Part shown: piece by piece, positions 37,889-47,387 of the stretch
How the letters are laid out: each line of letters starts with the position of its first letter
Position numbering within the stretch: position 1 is the stretch's first letter
Source: Chryseobacterium sp. Tr-659
Lineage (GTDB): Bacteria; Bacteroidota; Bacteroidia; Flavobacteriales; Weeksellaceae
Direction: 5' to 3'
Assembly: GCF_011752975.1 (NCBI RefSeq)
Contig: NZ_VWWP01000002.1
Coordinates: forward strand, 186,001-250,000
Length of the DNA: 64,000 nucleotides
Notes under the pieces: model-generated
The model's input: only the letters and a program-made list of their open reading frames with translations
The model's database searches: none
Told to the model about the DNA's origin: nothing
Position numbers and translations under genes: made by a program

Positions 37889-37989
37889 GCCCAGAATTTA
37901 GTAAACAAATAATAAAATACAATCTGGCATATTAGTGCAACCGCTAATAATATATACCAGATATTCCAATTTTTAAGTGGCTTGTTCAT
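37885..37989 (-). CDS. 34-residue single-span membrane peptide coupled to the symporter
   Basis: MNKPLKNWNIWYILLAVALI followed by CQIVFYYLFTKFWA and stop. A short basic N-terminus leads into one transmembrane helix. Its ATG overlaps the last base of the PIG-L stop (TGATG) and its TGA overlaps the symporter ATG (ATGA), so ribosomes should pass through all three genes. The stacked overlaps are strong evidence that it is translated. It resembles in concept the small subunits of some SSS transporters, though it is shorter; no family is recognised. Confidence 0.75.
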   Translation of the reverse strand: MNKPLKNWNIWYILLAVALICQIVFYYLFTKFWA

Positions 37990-40484
37990 CAGTTTTTCTG
38001 TGCAGATAAAAAGTTTAAAAATAAACGTGCCGCGCCAACATTTCCTGCAGGCAGCTGTCTGAAAAATGCTAACGGGGTATAAATAAAATTACCCTTCCCG
38101 TATTGGGCGTATAAAGTAGAGCCCTGAAGAGGTTCTTCACCCGTATCGTGCATTTCAAAAAGCGGTTCATACTTCGAATCCCATTGAGCCGGGAAATAGG
38201 CACCACGTTCCTGCACCCAGCCGTTAAAATCAGCCGGGGTAATTTTGTTCGGAAAGTTGAGCAATTTATGATTTGGATTTAAAAACGTAACCGCAGCATT
38301 TTCTTCGGTAACCCGCTTATTGGCAATGCTGAAATTGTACATTCCCAATTGATCAACGGTGGTATCCTGGTTGGTATTATACTGCATCACCAGATTACCT
38401 CCGCCTTTTACATAAGACCATAAAAAAGGCATCCAGCGGCCCAGTTTCTTCTCAGTGTTATTGGCACGTACACCAAGTACGATGGCATCATATTGCGATA
38501 GCTTGTTTTGGCTGCCGTTTCCATCTGTGTTTCCATAGAAATCTCCGTCTTTCAGTATATCTACCTGAATGCCTGAAATGCGCAGGAATTCAGGGATGAA
38601 ATCGCCCGCACCTTCTATATAACCAACTTTTTTAACCTTAGCCTGAATATCACCTTTCATTACGGTTGCCGTTGCAGGTTCAAAATATTGTAAAGAGGGG
38701 AGATGCGGATATTGAATTAATACTTGTTTTTTATTGTAAGTGATTCCATCTGTAACAAAATTGGCATCCAGCTGCAAACGGGATGAGTTTATGGCAGCCA
38801 GTTTATTTTTTGGAATCACGTAATCGATGGTACTGTCTTTCCCATTGATCGAACTGATGTTAGTACTTCCTAATTTCTCTCCTTTATACATCAGATTGAG
38901 ACTCCCGTTTCGGAACTGTTTATCTGAATTAACTTTCACATTTAAACTCAAATGTAAGTCTTCATTTTCTTTGACTACATAAAGAGGTTGTGTAAATTTC
39001 AGTTCCAATGCCGGAACAATGCGTAAAGCTTCCACCACATCACCACGCACAGGGTCTAATTTCTTGAAAGATAAAGGAAGGTTAACCTGAAATTTTTCTG
39101 AACCGATTTTTAGATCAAGCAAAACATTCAGTGGCGATTCTGCCTCAGGCAAACCGACTAAAGTTTCATCGGGAACAGAGAATGTAGCGGCGTTTGTGGG
39201 TGGTTTTGCCAGCCAGTAAGGTTCCGTAAGTGCTGCATCAGCAGGAATTTGAATATCATGCTGAAGGGTAATTAAAGAATCTTTTGATAGCTTTTTATTA
39301 AAATTTTCTGACTGTTCTAACCATTTTACATTCTCTAAAACAACAGGGTCGGAAGCTCTTGAGATCAGGTTTAACCTGAAATTGTAATGATCCCCGGCAA
39401 CAGCTTCAGCCTGATTAGTAACCACCTCGCCCATAAACCCGGCACAGCTTAAAATAATGTTGTCAAGAGATTGAAGTTTATCCCTTTTTAAGTCTGCATC
39501 CTTCAGCGCTATCACCTTTTTTCGTAAAGCAAGCAAAGCAGGAAGGCTAAGGTCAGGATTATTGAAATTGAAAGCGGAAATAATTTTATCTAATGATTGG
39601 TCAATGTCTGCATTTCCTTGCGAAGTCCAGGATTTAACTACTCCGTCAAAAAGAGTAGCTTTTGCAGGTTCACCGCTAACGTTGGTAAAATATTCGGTTC
39701 TGATGCCGGCTACAGACTGTGTTCCCGCACCCTGGCTTTTATGTAAACTTCTGCTTAATCCTGCCAGTTCACCATAACCCATTCCCAATTGCGGATCATA
39801 TTGACCAACGGTAACTTTCAGTTGATTGTCAGCTGTGGTATTGACTGCGCCAAAGCGGAAAGTATTCCACAATATACGTTTGGGCTGCCAAGCATTAACA
39901 TATTTTAATTGATCCGGAAAAGCATTTTTATCGCCTGCCAGCTTAAATGCTTTTTCCGCAACCACAGCCGAAGCCGCATGTTGTCCATGACCTGCCGCAG
40001 CAGTAGGAGGGAAACGGCAAATGATAATATCTGGACGGAATTTACGGATGACCCAAACAACATCCGCTGTAATGCTGTCCGCATTCCATTGTTTAAAAGT
40101 ATCGGTAGTGTTTTTAGAAAATCCGAAATCAATAGCCCGTGTAAAAAACTGTTGGGCGCCGTCTAATTTTCTTGCCTCTAAAAGCTCATGTGTTCTGATT
40201 AAACCTAATGCAGGACCTTGCTCGGTGCCTAATAAATTCTGACCGCCATCACCTCTGGTTAAAGACAAATAACCCGTTTCTACATTCTGGTCGTTGATTA
40301 ACCAGGAGAGTAATCCTGTATTCTCGTCATCCGGATGAGCCGCAAGGTATAAAACCTTAGGCAGGTGTTTAAGAGTTTTGAGTTCGCGGTAAATTTCAGA
40401 TGATTTTGAAGGCCGGACCTGTTGGGCCGAACAAAAAACCGTGTAAAAACCAAGGATAGATACAGTGATTACTTTTTTGAACAT
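37989..40484 (-). CDS. PIG-L-family deacetylase, large secreted form
   Basis: 831 residues with a signal peptide (MFKKVITVSILGFYTVFCSA). The LmbE/PIG-L zinc motif is AHPDDE (residues 49-54), with the downstream GHGQHAAS segment supplying the other His. The remaining about 550 residues are beta-rich with a C-terminal domain resembling a glutamine-amidotransferase-like fold (DAIVLGVRANN, GGNLVMQYN). Family members remove acetyl from N-acetylglucosamine-type substrates. It heads the operon with the small peptide and symporter. Confidence 0.85.
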   Translation of the reverse strand: MFKKVITVSILGFYTVFCSAQQVRPSKSSEIYRELKTLKHLPKVLYLAAHPDDENTGLLSWLINDQNVETGYLSLTRGDGGQNLLGTEQGPALGLIRTHELLEARKLDGAQQFFTRAIDFGFSKNTTDTFKQWNADSITADVVWVIRKFRPDIIICRFPPTAAAGHGQHAASAVVAEKAFKLAGDKNAFPDQLKYVNAWQPKRILWNTFRFGAVNTTADNQLKVTVGQYDPQLGMGYGELAGLSRSLHKSQGAGTQSVAGIRTEYFTNVSGEPAKATLFDGVVKSWTSQGNADIDQSLDKIISAFNFNNPDLSLPALLALRKKVIALKDADLKRDKLQSLDNIILSCAGFMGEVVTNQAEAVAGDHYNFRLNLISRASDPVVLENVKWLEQSENFNKKLSKDSLITLQHDIQIPADAALTEPYWLAKPPTNAATFSVPDETLVGLPEAESPLNVLLDLKIGSEKFQVNLPLSFKKLDPVRGDVVEALRIVPALELKFTQPLYVVKENEDLHLSLNVKVNSDKQFRNGSLNLMYKGEKLGSTNISSINGKDSTIDYVIPKNKLAAINSSRLQLDANFVTDGITYNKKQVLIQYPHLPSLQYFEPATATVMKGDIQAKVKKVGYIEGAGDFIPEFLRISGIQVDILKDGDFYGNTDGNGSQNKLSQYDAIVLGVRANNTEKKLGRWMPFLWSYVKGGGNLVMQYNTNQDTTVDQLGMYNFSIANKRVTEENAAVTFLNPNHKLLNFPNKITPADFNGWVQERGAYFPAQWDSKYEPLFEMHDTGEEPLQGSTLYAQYGKGNFIYTPLAFFRQLPAGNVGAARLFLNFLSAQKN

Positions 40485-40858
40485 GTGAATTTGCTTTGCG
40501 GGACAAATATAAGTAAATCATCTTTCTTTCAGCCTTAAAAGAATCAGACTGTGAATTTATTAAAAAACCATCTTATTTTTTATTAAAACACGAATTTGAT
40601 GATATTCTTATTCTCGCAGATTAAGTAGATCTTTTTATCCACAAGAATTATGAAATCTTTTGGAAATTGTAGAATCAGACATAATAGGTTTTTAATAGAC
40701 ATATGATAGAGTGTCTATAAAATCAGCGTGATCTGCAAACTCAGTGAGAGAAAAATATATCCATGAAATTTGTGGAACCTGCAGGAAATTATTTTAATCA
40801 TAAACCCAAGGTTTGATACTCATGTATCCATTTTATCAGAGAAGATGTAAGCAGGTTC
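40485..40858. other. Intergenic spacer with degenerate CAGATTAAG/ATCTGC sequence
   Basis: No gene seen. CACGAATTTGATGATATTC, CTCGCAGATTAAGTAGATC and AGCGTGATCTGCAAACTC resemble short sequences scattered between genes in flavobacterial genomes (from memory, not checked). Confidence 0.35.
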
Positions 40859-41530
40859 TTATGTTTTTCTAATTGTATTTCGTGTGAGATAGATATAATT
40901 AAACATGCAAAATGTGGCTGCGGCCCCGAAAGTATGCCATAAAAAGTGCGTTCCAAAACTCAACCAGTCCCATTTATCAATGATGCGGAAAGTGAGGGCA
41001 AGAGCAAAAGACAATAAAGCAAAACCTACCCATTTGCCGGCTTTCCATTGGGTATAGATTAAATAGCTTACTACCGAAAAAAGAACAAACGAAGCCATGA
41101 TTGCATAATTTATGTTGATAAAGAGAGATGGGTTATCTCTCAGCATCCAGCTTCTTAACCCCACCATAAGAATCAGATAGACCAAAACCATTACAACAGC
41201 ATAATACCATCTGGTGCGCTGAGCTATAAAATAAAATCCGGCAGACAAGCACAGCAGCATAATGGGCATCCAATCCATCATGATAAATACCGGCCATTGT
41301 CTGAATGAATGGTAAACAGTTCCCCCAATGGCCCCAATATATAATAAAACCAAACAATAGGTTAAAAATGGATATTTTTTAAAATCACCCTTCATTTTAA
41401 GGGTCCAAAAAATGGCTATGGCTAAGAATAAGAGAGCAGTTATGGCATTCAATGGCTCAGGGAAAAACTGAGCCATATCTGTTTCTTTATATAACATGCC
41501 TCCGTCCGGAGGTAGTAGGTTTATGGGCAT
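40859..41530 (-). CDS. Ceramidase-like (CREST superfamily) membrane protein
   Basis: 223 residues with about seven hydrophobic segments. The CREST residues are in place: the His of GGTVYHSF in helix 2, the Asp of FIMMDWMP in helix 3, and the paired His of GTHFLWHTFGA near the C-terminus, which bind zinc in alkaline ceramidases. It probably hydrolyses an amide-linked lipid in the inner membrane. Flavobacteria contain sphingolipids, so a ceramide-like substrate is plausible but unproven. Confidence 0.65.
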   Translation of the reverse strand: MPINLLPPDGGMLYKETDMAQFFPEPLNAITALLFLAIAIFWTLKMKGDFKKYPFLTYCLVLLYIGAIGGTVYHSFRQWPVFIMMDWMPIMLLCLSAGFYFIAQRTRWYYAVVMVLVYLILMVGLRSWMLRDNPSLFININYAIMASFVLFSVVSYLIYTQWKAGKWVGFALLSFALALTFRIIDKWDWLSFGTHFLWHTFGAAATFCMFNYIYLTRNTIRKT

Positions 41531-41780
41531 TGTCTTTTTTATATAGGTTCATAGTAAGGCTGTAGAACGCAAATTGCAGACATAGGCCATTTTTATAAAT
41601 ATAGAAAAATTATAACATTATATAGTTGGATGTGCTTGATTATATATTATAAAAATGTTAATTCTATTCATTGTATTCATCAAAATCATTGCTTACAAAA
41701 ACATATATTACTTTTCACTTGGATTTCATGAACGGTATTTTAGCAAATTTCAGCTGGTTCTAAGGGATTGTTGTTGGCTT

Positions 41781-42581
41781 TTATTTTAATACATTTTTAA
41801 CCTCCACAACCTCAAAGTTCTCATTGTTTTCTAAAAAATGCTTTAAGATAGGAATGTGTCCCTGCCCGAAAATTAAAATAACATATTTGTCTGAAGGTTC
41901 AACCTGATCGATAATATTTGAATAAATAGCAAGATTTCTTAAATACCAATCTGATACATATTCTGCTCCTGCAAAGTTTTTACCTGCGCCAACCTTTGCT
42001 ATATATTTCAGATAGATTGATAAATTCCTTTTTAATTCTTCGGGTCTGTTGATGTATTGCAAAACTTCAGTGATGGTACCGTTTTTCAGTTTGTTGTCAA
42101 AATCTCTGATCATTGCTTTGGCATGAACCTGTAAATCGTTCAGTAAATAAAGCTGATTGTTTTCTTTGGCAGTCGCAGCCATTAAACTATCGTGTGTCAT
42201 TCCGTAGAATTTGTCTATACAGTTTACACGATTCAATTTTAATTTTTTAGCTAACCTAAAACCCATTTGTTCTCTTTCTGAAACTGTCATTTTATAACGA
42301 TCTGTTACATATAAGCTGTATAAACTGTCGGTAGTACGCTGCTTGTCAATTGGTCTTTCAATCATTACTTTAGTAGCTTTTGTTTGAGACAGGACATTCG
42401 TTAAGTCTTCCAGTTCACTTTGTCGCTTTGCGCTTAAAAAATCGTCTACTTTTAACTCAAACTGATCGGTATGCGGGGTTTCAAAATGAATAGTTCCGAT
42501 TAATAGAATTTTGGTTTTCTGAGTCTGTCCGGATACGATAACCCCAAAAGTTAAAGCAAAAAGTAATGCTGTTATTTTCAT
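41781..42581 (-). CDS. DUF5694 secreted protein
   Basis: 266 residues from the ATG at 42581 (MKITALLFALTFGVIVSGQ signal); a start at 42695 would put 38 unrelated residues before the signal. The domain begins KILLIGTIHFETPHTDQFEL and includes DDFLSAKRQSELEDL, VMIERPID and a late GQGHIPILKHFL. The GTxHF and GxGH motifs resemble the TraB/ChaN/EreA fold. The function is unknown. It is divergent from the LysR gene, which may control it. Confidence 0.75.
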   Translation of the reverse strand: MKITALLFALTFGVIVSGQTQKTKILLIGTIHFETPHTDQFELKVDDFLSAKRQSELEDLTNVLSQTKATKVMIERPIDKQRTTDSLYSLYVTDRYKMTVSEREQMGFRLAKKLKLNRVNCIDKFYGMTHDSLMAATAKENNQLYLLNDLQVHAKAMIRDFDNKLKNGTITEVLQYINRPEELKRNLSIYLKYIAKVGAGKNFAGAEYVSDWYLRNLAIYSNIIDQVEPSDKYVILIFGQGHIPILKHFLENNENFEVVEVKNVLK

Positions 42582-42866
42582 ATTTTTAATTCTGTTTTCA
42601 TTGTTAAATAGTTTCTGCGGTATAAGAACCGTAAACGTCTTGTCGCTGCATGACGTTGGGGGGCTAAAGATGCGAGTTTTTTTGATGAGGTACAAGTTTT
42701 TATGTACAGTTCATAAACAATTAAAAAGCACAACTTTAAAAAGTGATACTTTTGTTAGTACAGATACCTGATTCCGGTTTCTTAAAGTTTCTAGTTTTCT
42801 TTTACAGATGTGCTTTTAATTCAATTTACTTATTAAATTTGCTTAACTAATGATTAATCTGCATCA

Positions 42867-43724
42867 ATGGATCTACAACAGCTCAAATACTTTCTGGCAT
42901 TGGCAAAGGAGCTTCATTTCTGGAATACATCCGCAAAAATGAATATTACGCAATCTGCTTTGAGCCGGAACATTCAGTCTTTAGAGAGTGAACTGGGGGT
43001 TCAGTTGTTTTATCGTGATAAGCGAAATGTAAAACTTACCCCCGCAGGTCAGTTTTTGCAGGAAAAATGGGGCGAAGAACTGAGCCAGATGGAGGCTTTT
43101 CATCAGTTGGCCCGGCAAATTCATTTAGGGGAATCCGGAACGATAAGAATTGCACATCCCGATTCTATATCATCTTCAGTGTTACCCGATTTTGTAAAAA
43201 AGGTTTCAGCTGCTTTTCCAACACTTAATCTGGAACTGTTTCAGCTGACCAATGAGATTCAGGAGGATTATCTTAAAAATTATAAGATAGATCTGGCATT
43301 TTCCCGTGATATTAATACCTATTCGGGAATTCATGAAAAGAAATTAGGCCAGGAAAATCTTTCTTTAGTAGTTCCTGAAAATCATTATTTTAAAACCCTG
43401 TCTGATATTTCTTCGGAAACATTGAAAGAGCAAAAATTTCTTTTAACCACCGGGGACGACGGGAGCAGTTACAATTTGTTAGTTCAGCAGGTTCTCCATT
43501 TTTACAACATAAGTCTTGATTCTTATATCCGCTGTGAGTTTGGATCTACCATTATTTCACTGATTAAAAAAGGATTAGGTATTTCAATTCTGCCGCATTC
43601 TTATCATCTTCACGAAAATACAGGAATCCGATTTATCCCTCTGCCTTTTGTTACTGATTTGTACATCCAATGGCGGAAAGACGACCCTAATCCGATTCTT
43701 AAAAATATTCTGGAATTAATTTAA
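42867..43724 (+). CDS. LysR-family regulator
   Basis: 285 residues. The N-terminal winged helix reads MDLQQLKYFLALAKELHFWNTSAKMNITQSALSRNIQSLESELGVQLFYRDKRNVKLTPAG. The C-terminal periplasmic-binding-like effector domain follows, ending ILPHSYHLHENTGIRFIPL. It ends 9 bases inside the convergent acetyltransferase gene. The target is probably the divergent DUF5694 gene. Confidence 0.9.
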   Translation: MDLQQLKYFLALAKELHFWNTSAKMNITQSALSRNIQSLESELGVQLFYRDKRNVKLTPAGQFLQEKWGEELSQMEAFHQLARQIHLGESGTIRIAHPDSISSSVLPDFVKKVSAAFPTLNLELFQLTNEIQEDYLKNYKIDLAFSRDINTYSGIHEKKLGQENLSLVVPENHYFKTLSDISSETLKEQKFLLTTGDDGSSYNLLVQQVLHFYNISLDSYIRCEFGSTIISLIKKGLGISILPHSYHLHENTGIRFIPLPFVTDLYIQWRKDDPNPILKNILELI

Positions 43725-44687
43725 CACCATTTCTATGTGCGGAATTCCGTCTTCATCGTAAGGATCACCTACTTCTTTAAAGCCCAGGGAATTGTAAAAT
43801 TTCAACAGGTACAATTGGGCACTGATGCGAATTCTTGATTCTTTAAGAATATCCTGACAGCCTTTGATGGAATGTTCCATCAGCTGTTTTCCCAATCCCA
43901 GTCCTCTATACGCTGTACCGATCACAACACGGCCAATGGAAGCATCTTCATAGGTTAAGCCATGCGGAACAATTCGGGTATATCCCGCCAGATTTCCATC
44001 CACGAAACACATCAGGTGATGGCATTTTAAATCTTTATCATCAATATCCTGATACACACAGTTTTGTTCTATAATAAATATTTCGCTTCTTAGTTTTAAT
44101 ATATTATAGAGTTCGATCGTGGACAGTTCTTCGAATGATTTTATAATAAATTCAATTTTCATTGTGTTGCTTTTTAAATCCAGTTTCATCATAATATCGG
44201 TCTGCTTTTCGTTTCCAAGCATAAAAATATGTTGATCAAATTCTTTAAATCCATTTTTCCTGTAAAAGCTGATTGCCCGTAAATTGTTTTCCCAAACGCC
44301 CAGCCACACGTAATCTGCATTTTTTTCTGTGGCAATGGCAATCGCTTTGTCATAAAGAGCCTGTCCTGCTTTCTTTCCGTGAAACTCTTTAGAAACATAT
44401 ATCCTTTCAATTTCAAGGGCATTATCCCCTTGCATTTCTGTTTGGGATGAACCGGTGTTGAGTTTTAAATATCCAATGACTTTATCATCAAGTCTGGCAA
44501 AGTAGAATTCAGAGTTTCTGTCATTGAGTTCGGCATGAAGTTTTTCTGCTGTAAAACTTGTTTCAAGATATTGCGTCATACTTTCTGCTGTATTATCTTC
44601 AGAGAAGGTTTCAAAGAACGTTTTTTTACTGATCTCCTGTAATTCTGCGATATCGTTTTCTGTAATTTTTGTTATGATTATTTCCAT
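43716..44687 (-). CDS. Two fused GNAT acetyltransferases (N-terminal GNAT plus ElaA-like)
   Basis: 323 residues from the ATG at 44687, two bases after the previous gene's stop (a start at 44717 would overlap that gene). The first GNAT (about 1-165) contains IERIYVSKEFHGKKAGQALYDKAIAIA. The second begins at an internal Met (MKIEFIIKSFEEL) and has the ElaA pattern LRSEIFIIEQNCVYQDIDDKD and IGRVVIGTAYRGLGLGKQLM. The halves meet at KSNTMKIEF with almost no linker, as if two neighbouring genes lost a stop. Both acetyl-CoA loops are intact. Confidence 0.82.
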   Translation of the reverse strand: MEIIITKITENDIAELQEISKKTFFETFSEDNTAESMTQYLETSFTAEKLHAELNDRNSEFYFARLDDKVIGYLKLNTGSSQTEMQGDNALEIERIYVSKEFHGKKAGQALYDKAIAIATEKNADYVWLGVWENNLRAISFYRKNGFKEFDQHIFMLGNEKQTDIMMKLDLKSNTMKIEFIIKSFEELSTIELYNILKLRSEIFIIEQNCVYQDIDDKDLKCHHLMCFVDGNLAGYTRIVPHGLTYEDASIGRVVIGTAYRGLGLGKQLMEHSIKGCQDILKESRIRISAQLYLLKFYNSLGFKEVGDPYDEDGIPHIEMVLN

Positions 44688-44689
44688 TT

Positions 44690-45151
44690 CTATACGGTCC
44701 ATTCGTAGTTCAACCAATCTTTATTTTCTTTTGCTCCAAGGCGTTCATAGAAGTTTTGCCCGGACTTGTTCCAGGGAGCAACGGTCCATTTTATCTGGGA
44801 GCAATTGTTTTTTACTGCCTCCGTTTTCAAAGCGTTCATCAGCTGTTCCCCAATTTTATGACCCCGGTATTTTTCTTCTACATAAAGCTCTTTCATATAT
44901 ATGGCAGGCCTGTTTTGTGCCGTGTAGGGAAGAAAATAATAGACCAGCATTCCTGCTATCTGATCTTCATCTTCTGCAACCCAACAATAAAAGTCGGGTG
45001 GACTTTTTCTAAAACCGGCTTCTTTCACAATTTCAGGGGTAATTTCAAAACTGTCAATGTAATTTTCGAAAACCGCCAGTTGCTCCATCAAAATCCAAAG
45101 TTTTTCACTGTCTGATTCTATTGCTTTTCTAATGATAATATTTGTATTCAA
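44690..45151 (-). CDS. GNAT N-acetyltransferase
   Basis: 153 residues. The pattern IIIRKAIESDSEKLWILMEQLAVFE, MKELYVEEKYRGHKIGEQLMNALKTEA (acetyl-CoA loop RGHKIG) and NFYERLGAKENKDWLNYEW fits the spermidine/thialysine acetyltransferase-like group. It is two bases upstream of the fused GNAT gene and forms an operon with it. Confidence 0.85.
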   Translation of the reverse strand: MNTNIIIRKAIESDSEKLWILMEQLAVFENYIDSFEITPEIVKEAGFRKSPPDFYCWVAEDEDQIAGMLVYYFLPYTAQNRPAIYMKELYVEEKYRGHKIGEQLMNALKTEAVKNNCSQIKWTVAPWNKSGQNFYERLGAKENKDWLNYEWTV

Positions 45152-45245
45152 ATCAATCCATTTATTGCCGCAAAATTAGCGTGTAGAATAATGCAGAAAA
45201 ATGCTATTTTTTAATTATTTGATCTGTTTTTTGCATTAAAAAGAT

Positions 45246-46376
45246 AAACGCAAAGCTCATGAATAATTCCGCTTTATTTTAAATGAGCAAAGTGATGCGG
45301 CTTTGCCGCTGATGAAGCGGTATGTTTATCCGTATGCTTCGATGAATCAACGAAGTGGATTCTATCCTTTGCTTCCTTACAAATCAGTAGTTTCAAAAAT
45401 GAAAACATTGCGTTAAACAAAAACGTCATCAGTACATTATCATAGATCATACTTGGAATTATCTTTTGATGAAAAGATTAAACGCAAAGTCTATGGATAA
45501 TTCCGCTTTATTATAAGGAGGCAAAGTGATACGACTTTGTCGCTGATGAAGCAGTATGTTTATCCGTATGCTTCGATGAATCAACGAAGTGGATTCTATC
45601 CTTTGCTCCCTCACAAATCAACAGTTTCAAAAATGAAAACTTTGCGTTAAACAAAAACGTCATCAGTACATTATCATAGATCATACTTGGAATTATCTTT
45701 TGATGAAAAGATTAAACGCAAAGTCTATGGATAATTCCGCTTTATTATAAGGAGGCAAAGTGAGGCGACTTTGTCGCTGATGAAGCCGTATGTTTATCCT
45801 TACGCTTCGACGAATCAACAAAGTGGATTCTATCCTTTGCTCCCTTACAAATCATCAGTTTCAAAAATGAAAACTTTGCGTTAAACAAAAACGTCATCAA
45901 AACATTATCATACATCATAATTGGAATTCATTTTTGATGAAAAGATTAAACGCAAAGTCTATGGATAATTCCGCTTTATTATAAGGAGGCAAAGTGATGC
46001 GACTTTGTCGCTGATGAAGCAGTATGTTTATCCTTACGCTTCGACGAATTAACAAAGTTGATTATATCCTTTGCTTCCTTACAAATCATCAGTTTCAAAA
46101 ATGAAAACTTTGCGTTAAACAAGAACGTCATCAAAACATTATCATAGATGATACTTGGAATTATTTTTTGATGAAAAGATTAAACGCAAAGTCTATGGAT
46201 AATTCTGCTTTATTATAAGGAGGCAAAGTGAGGCGACTTTGTCGCTGATGAAGCAGTATGTTTATCCGTATGCTTCGACGAATTAACAAAGTTGATTATA
46301 TCCTTTGCTCCCTTACAAATCAACAGTTTCAAAAATGAAAACTTTGTGTTAAACAAAAACGTTATCAAAACATTAA
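45246..46376 (+). repeat. 234-bp structured tandem repeat, about 4.8 copies (plus orientation)
   Basis: Units start (AAACGCAAAG) at 45246, 45480, 45714, 45948 and 46182, each exactly 234 bases apart. A unit holds nested inverted repeats: outer AACGCAAAGT / ACTTTGCGTT, then AAGGAGGCAAAG against CTTTGCTCCCTT, then inner hairpins GCGACTTTGTCGC, GAAGCA...TGCTTC and GAATCAAC...GTGGATTC. GGAATTATC / GATAATTCC pairs across unit borders. The first unit is the most divergent and the last is cut short. Related copies lie inverted at 35061-35502. Confidence 0.95.
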
Positions 46377-46404
46377 TCATCTGTATCAGCAACGCTCAAC
46401 CTTC

Positions 46405-46950
46405 TTATCCTGAATGAGTCTCAGCCATTCTCTTTTCTCTTTTTCTTTGAAGAATCAGGTGTGCTGCATCCAGCATTTTAACGGTATGAATATAAGGCAT
46501 CACGATATTCCTTTCCGGGAGATTTTCATAGACACCCATGGAAAAATAGACGATTCCGGATATAAAATAATCAAATTCTTTGAGCGTGTATGCTCTGAAT
46601 GCTTGTTTGAAAACCAGCAGCGGATTCCGGTATTCCTTTTCCGAAAGCAAACCAAGAAGCCACGGGGAAATCTTTTCCGGCTGTCTATCTACAGTCCATT
46701 TTCTTTCCTTTAGCATCATGAGATATCCTGCACGGATCAACGACCTCATCGACTGATGAAACTGGAAGATCACCGCCGGATCTTCATGGATCCAGCTATT
46801 TCTCTTTACTGCATAGTTCACTAAGTTGCTGAGCATTTCTTTAGAATCATCCAGTTCATTGAAGTGGAAGAAAGTTTCCATCAGCTGTAGCCCGGAGTGC
46901 TTGTTGTTTGCCCAAAAGCGGGTGTCGAAATGTGTTTTTATCTTTTTCAT
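46405..46950 (-). CDS. Hypothetical protein
   Basis: 181 residues from the ATG at 46950 (MKKIKTHFDTRFWANNK); a further upstream start at 47094 was rejected because that stretch has no protein-like composition and lies in a structured region. It is helical and rich in aromatic and basic residues (FHQSMRSLIRAGYLMMLKER, FKQAFRAYTLKEFDYFISGI). No motif is recognised. It borders the repeat array on one side and a long untranslated region on the other. Confidence 0.6.
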   Translation of the reverse strand: MKKIKTHFDTRFWANNKHSGLQLMETFFHFNELDDSKEMLSNLVNYAVKRNSWIHEDPAVIFQFHQSMRSLIRAGYLMMLKERKWTVDRQPEKISPWLLGLLSEKEYRNPLLVFKQAFRAYTLKEFDYFISGIVYFSMGVYENLPERNIVMPYIHTVKMLDAAHLILQRKREKRMAETHSG

Positions 46951-47387
46951 TGTTCGTATTTTTAGAATGCATGAAACCATCAACCTACCGATGTATGCTG
47001 AGTTGTATGGTAAATGATGAATAGAAATAAAATCTGTATTCCCGTGAAAGCCCTGAAGCCGCAATGGATTGTACACTCCATTGTATCGTATCATGATACT
47101 TTATGTGGTGAAGCGGCTTAGAAAAAGATAATTGTAGAAAAAGCAGAACAGCATGAAAATAAAAACGGCATGAGACTCTACAATATCCGTCATTGAGGCA
47201 CTGGTATACCTTGCACACAGATAAGAGAGCCCACGCCTAGGTCGTGAGCTTCCTGCTTATCGTCTTGCGTGTCTAAAAATTACCAGTTTTCAATGACAAG
47301 ATTCTAAGCAATAGCTTCTATTATTCTTTGAAGTATCGCAAAGCTACTTTATTGTAGCTTATTGAGCAAATGTAATACTTTTTTTCA
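46951..47387. other. Gene-free region with several hairpins
   Basis: Outer stem GATAAG / CTTATC (about 47220-47260) encloses AGCCCACG / CGTGAGCT (one mismatch); CTTG/CAAG pairing and a 7-bp hairpin AAGCTAC-TTTATT-GTAGCTT (near 47340-47360) follow. It may be a leader of the minus-strand hypothetical gene or a separate RNA. The identity is unknown. Confidence 0.4.

Noticed and set aside
42582..42695. Longer DUF5694 start
   Set aside because: It would place 38 non-conserved residues before an obvious signal peptide.
44674..45115. Long open frames on the plus strand
   Set aside because: They are antisense to the two clear GNAT genes and have no recognisable protein pattern.
45246..46376. CRISPR array
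   Set aside because: The whole 234-bp unit repeats; there are no short repeats with unique spacers and no cas genes.
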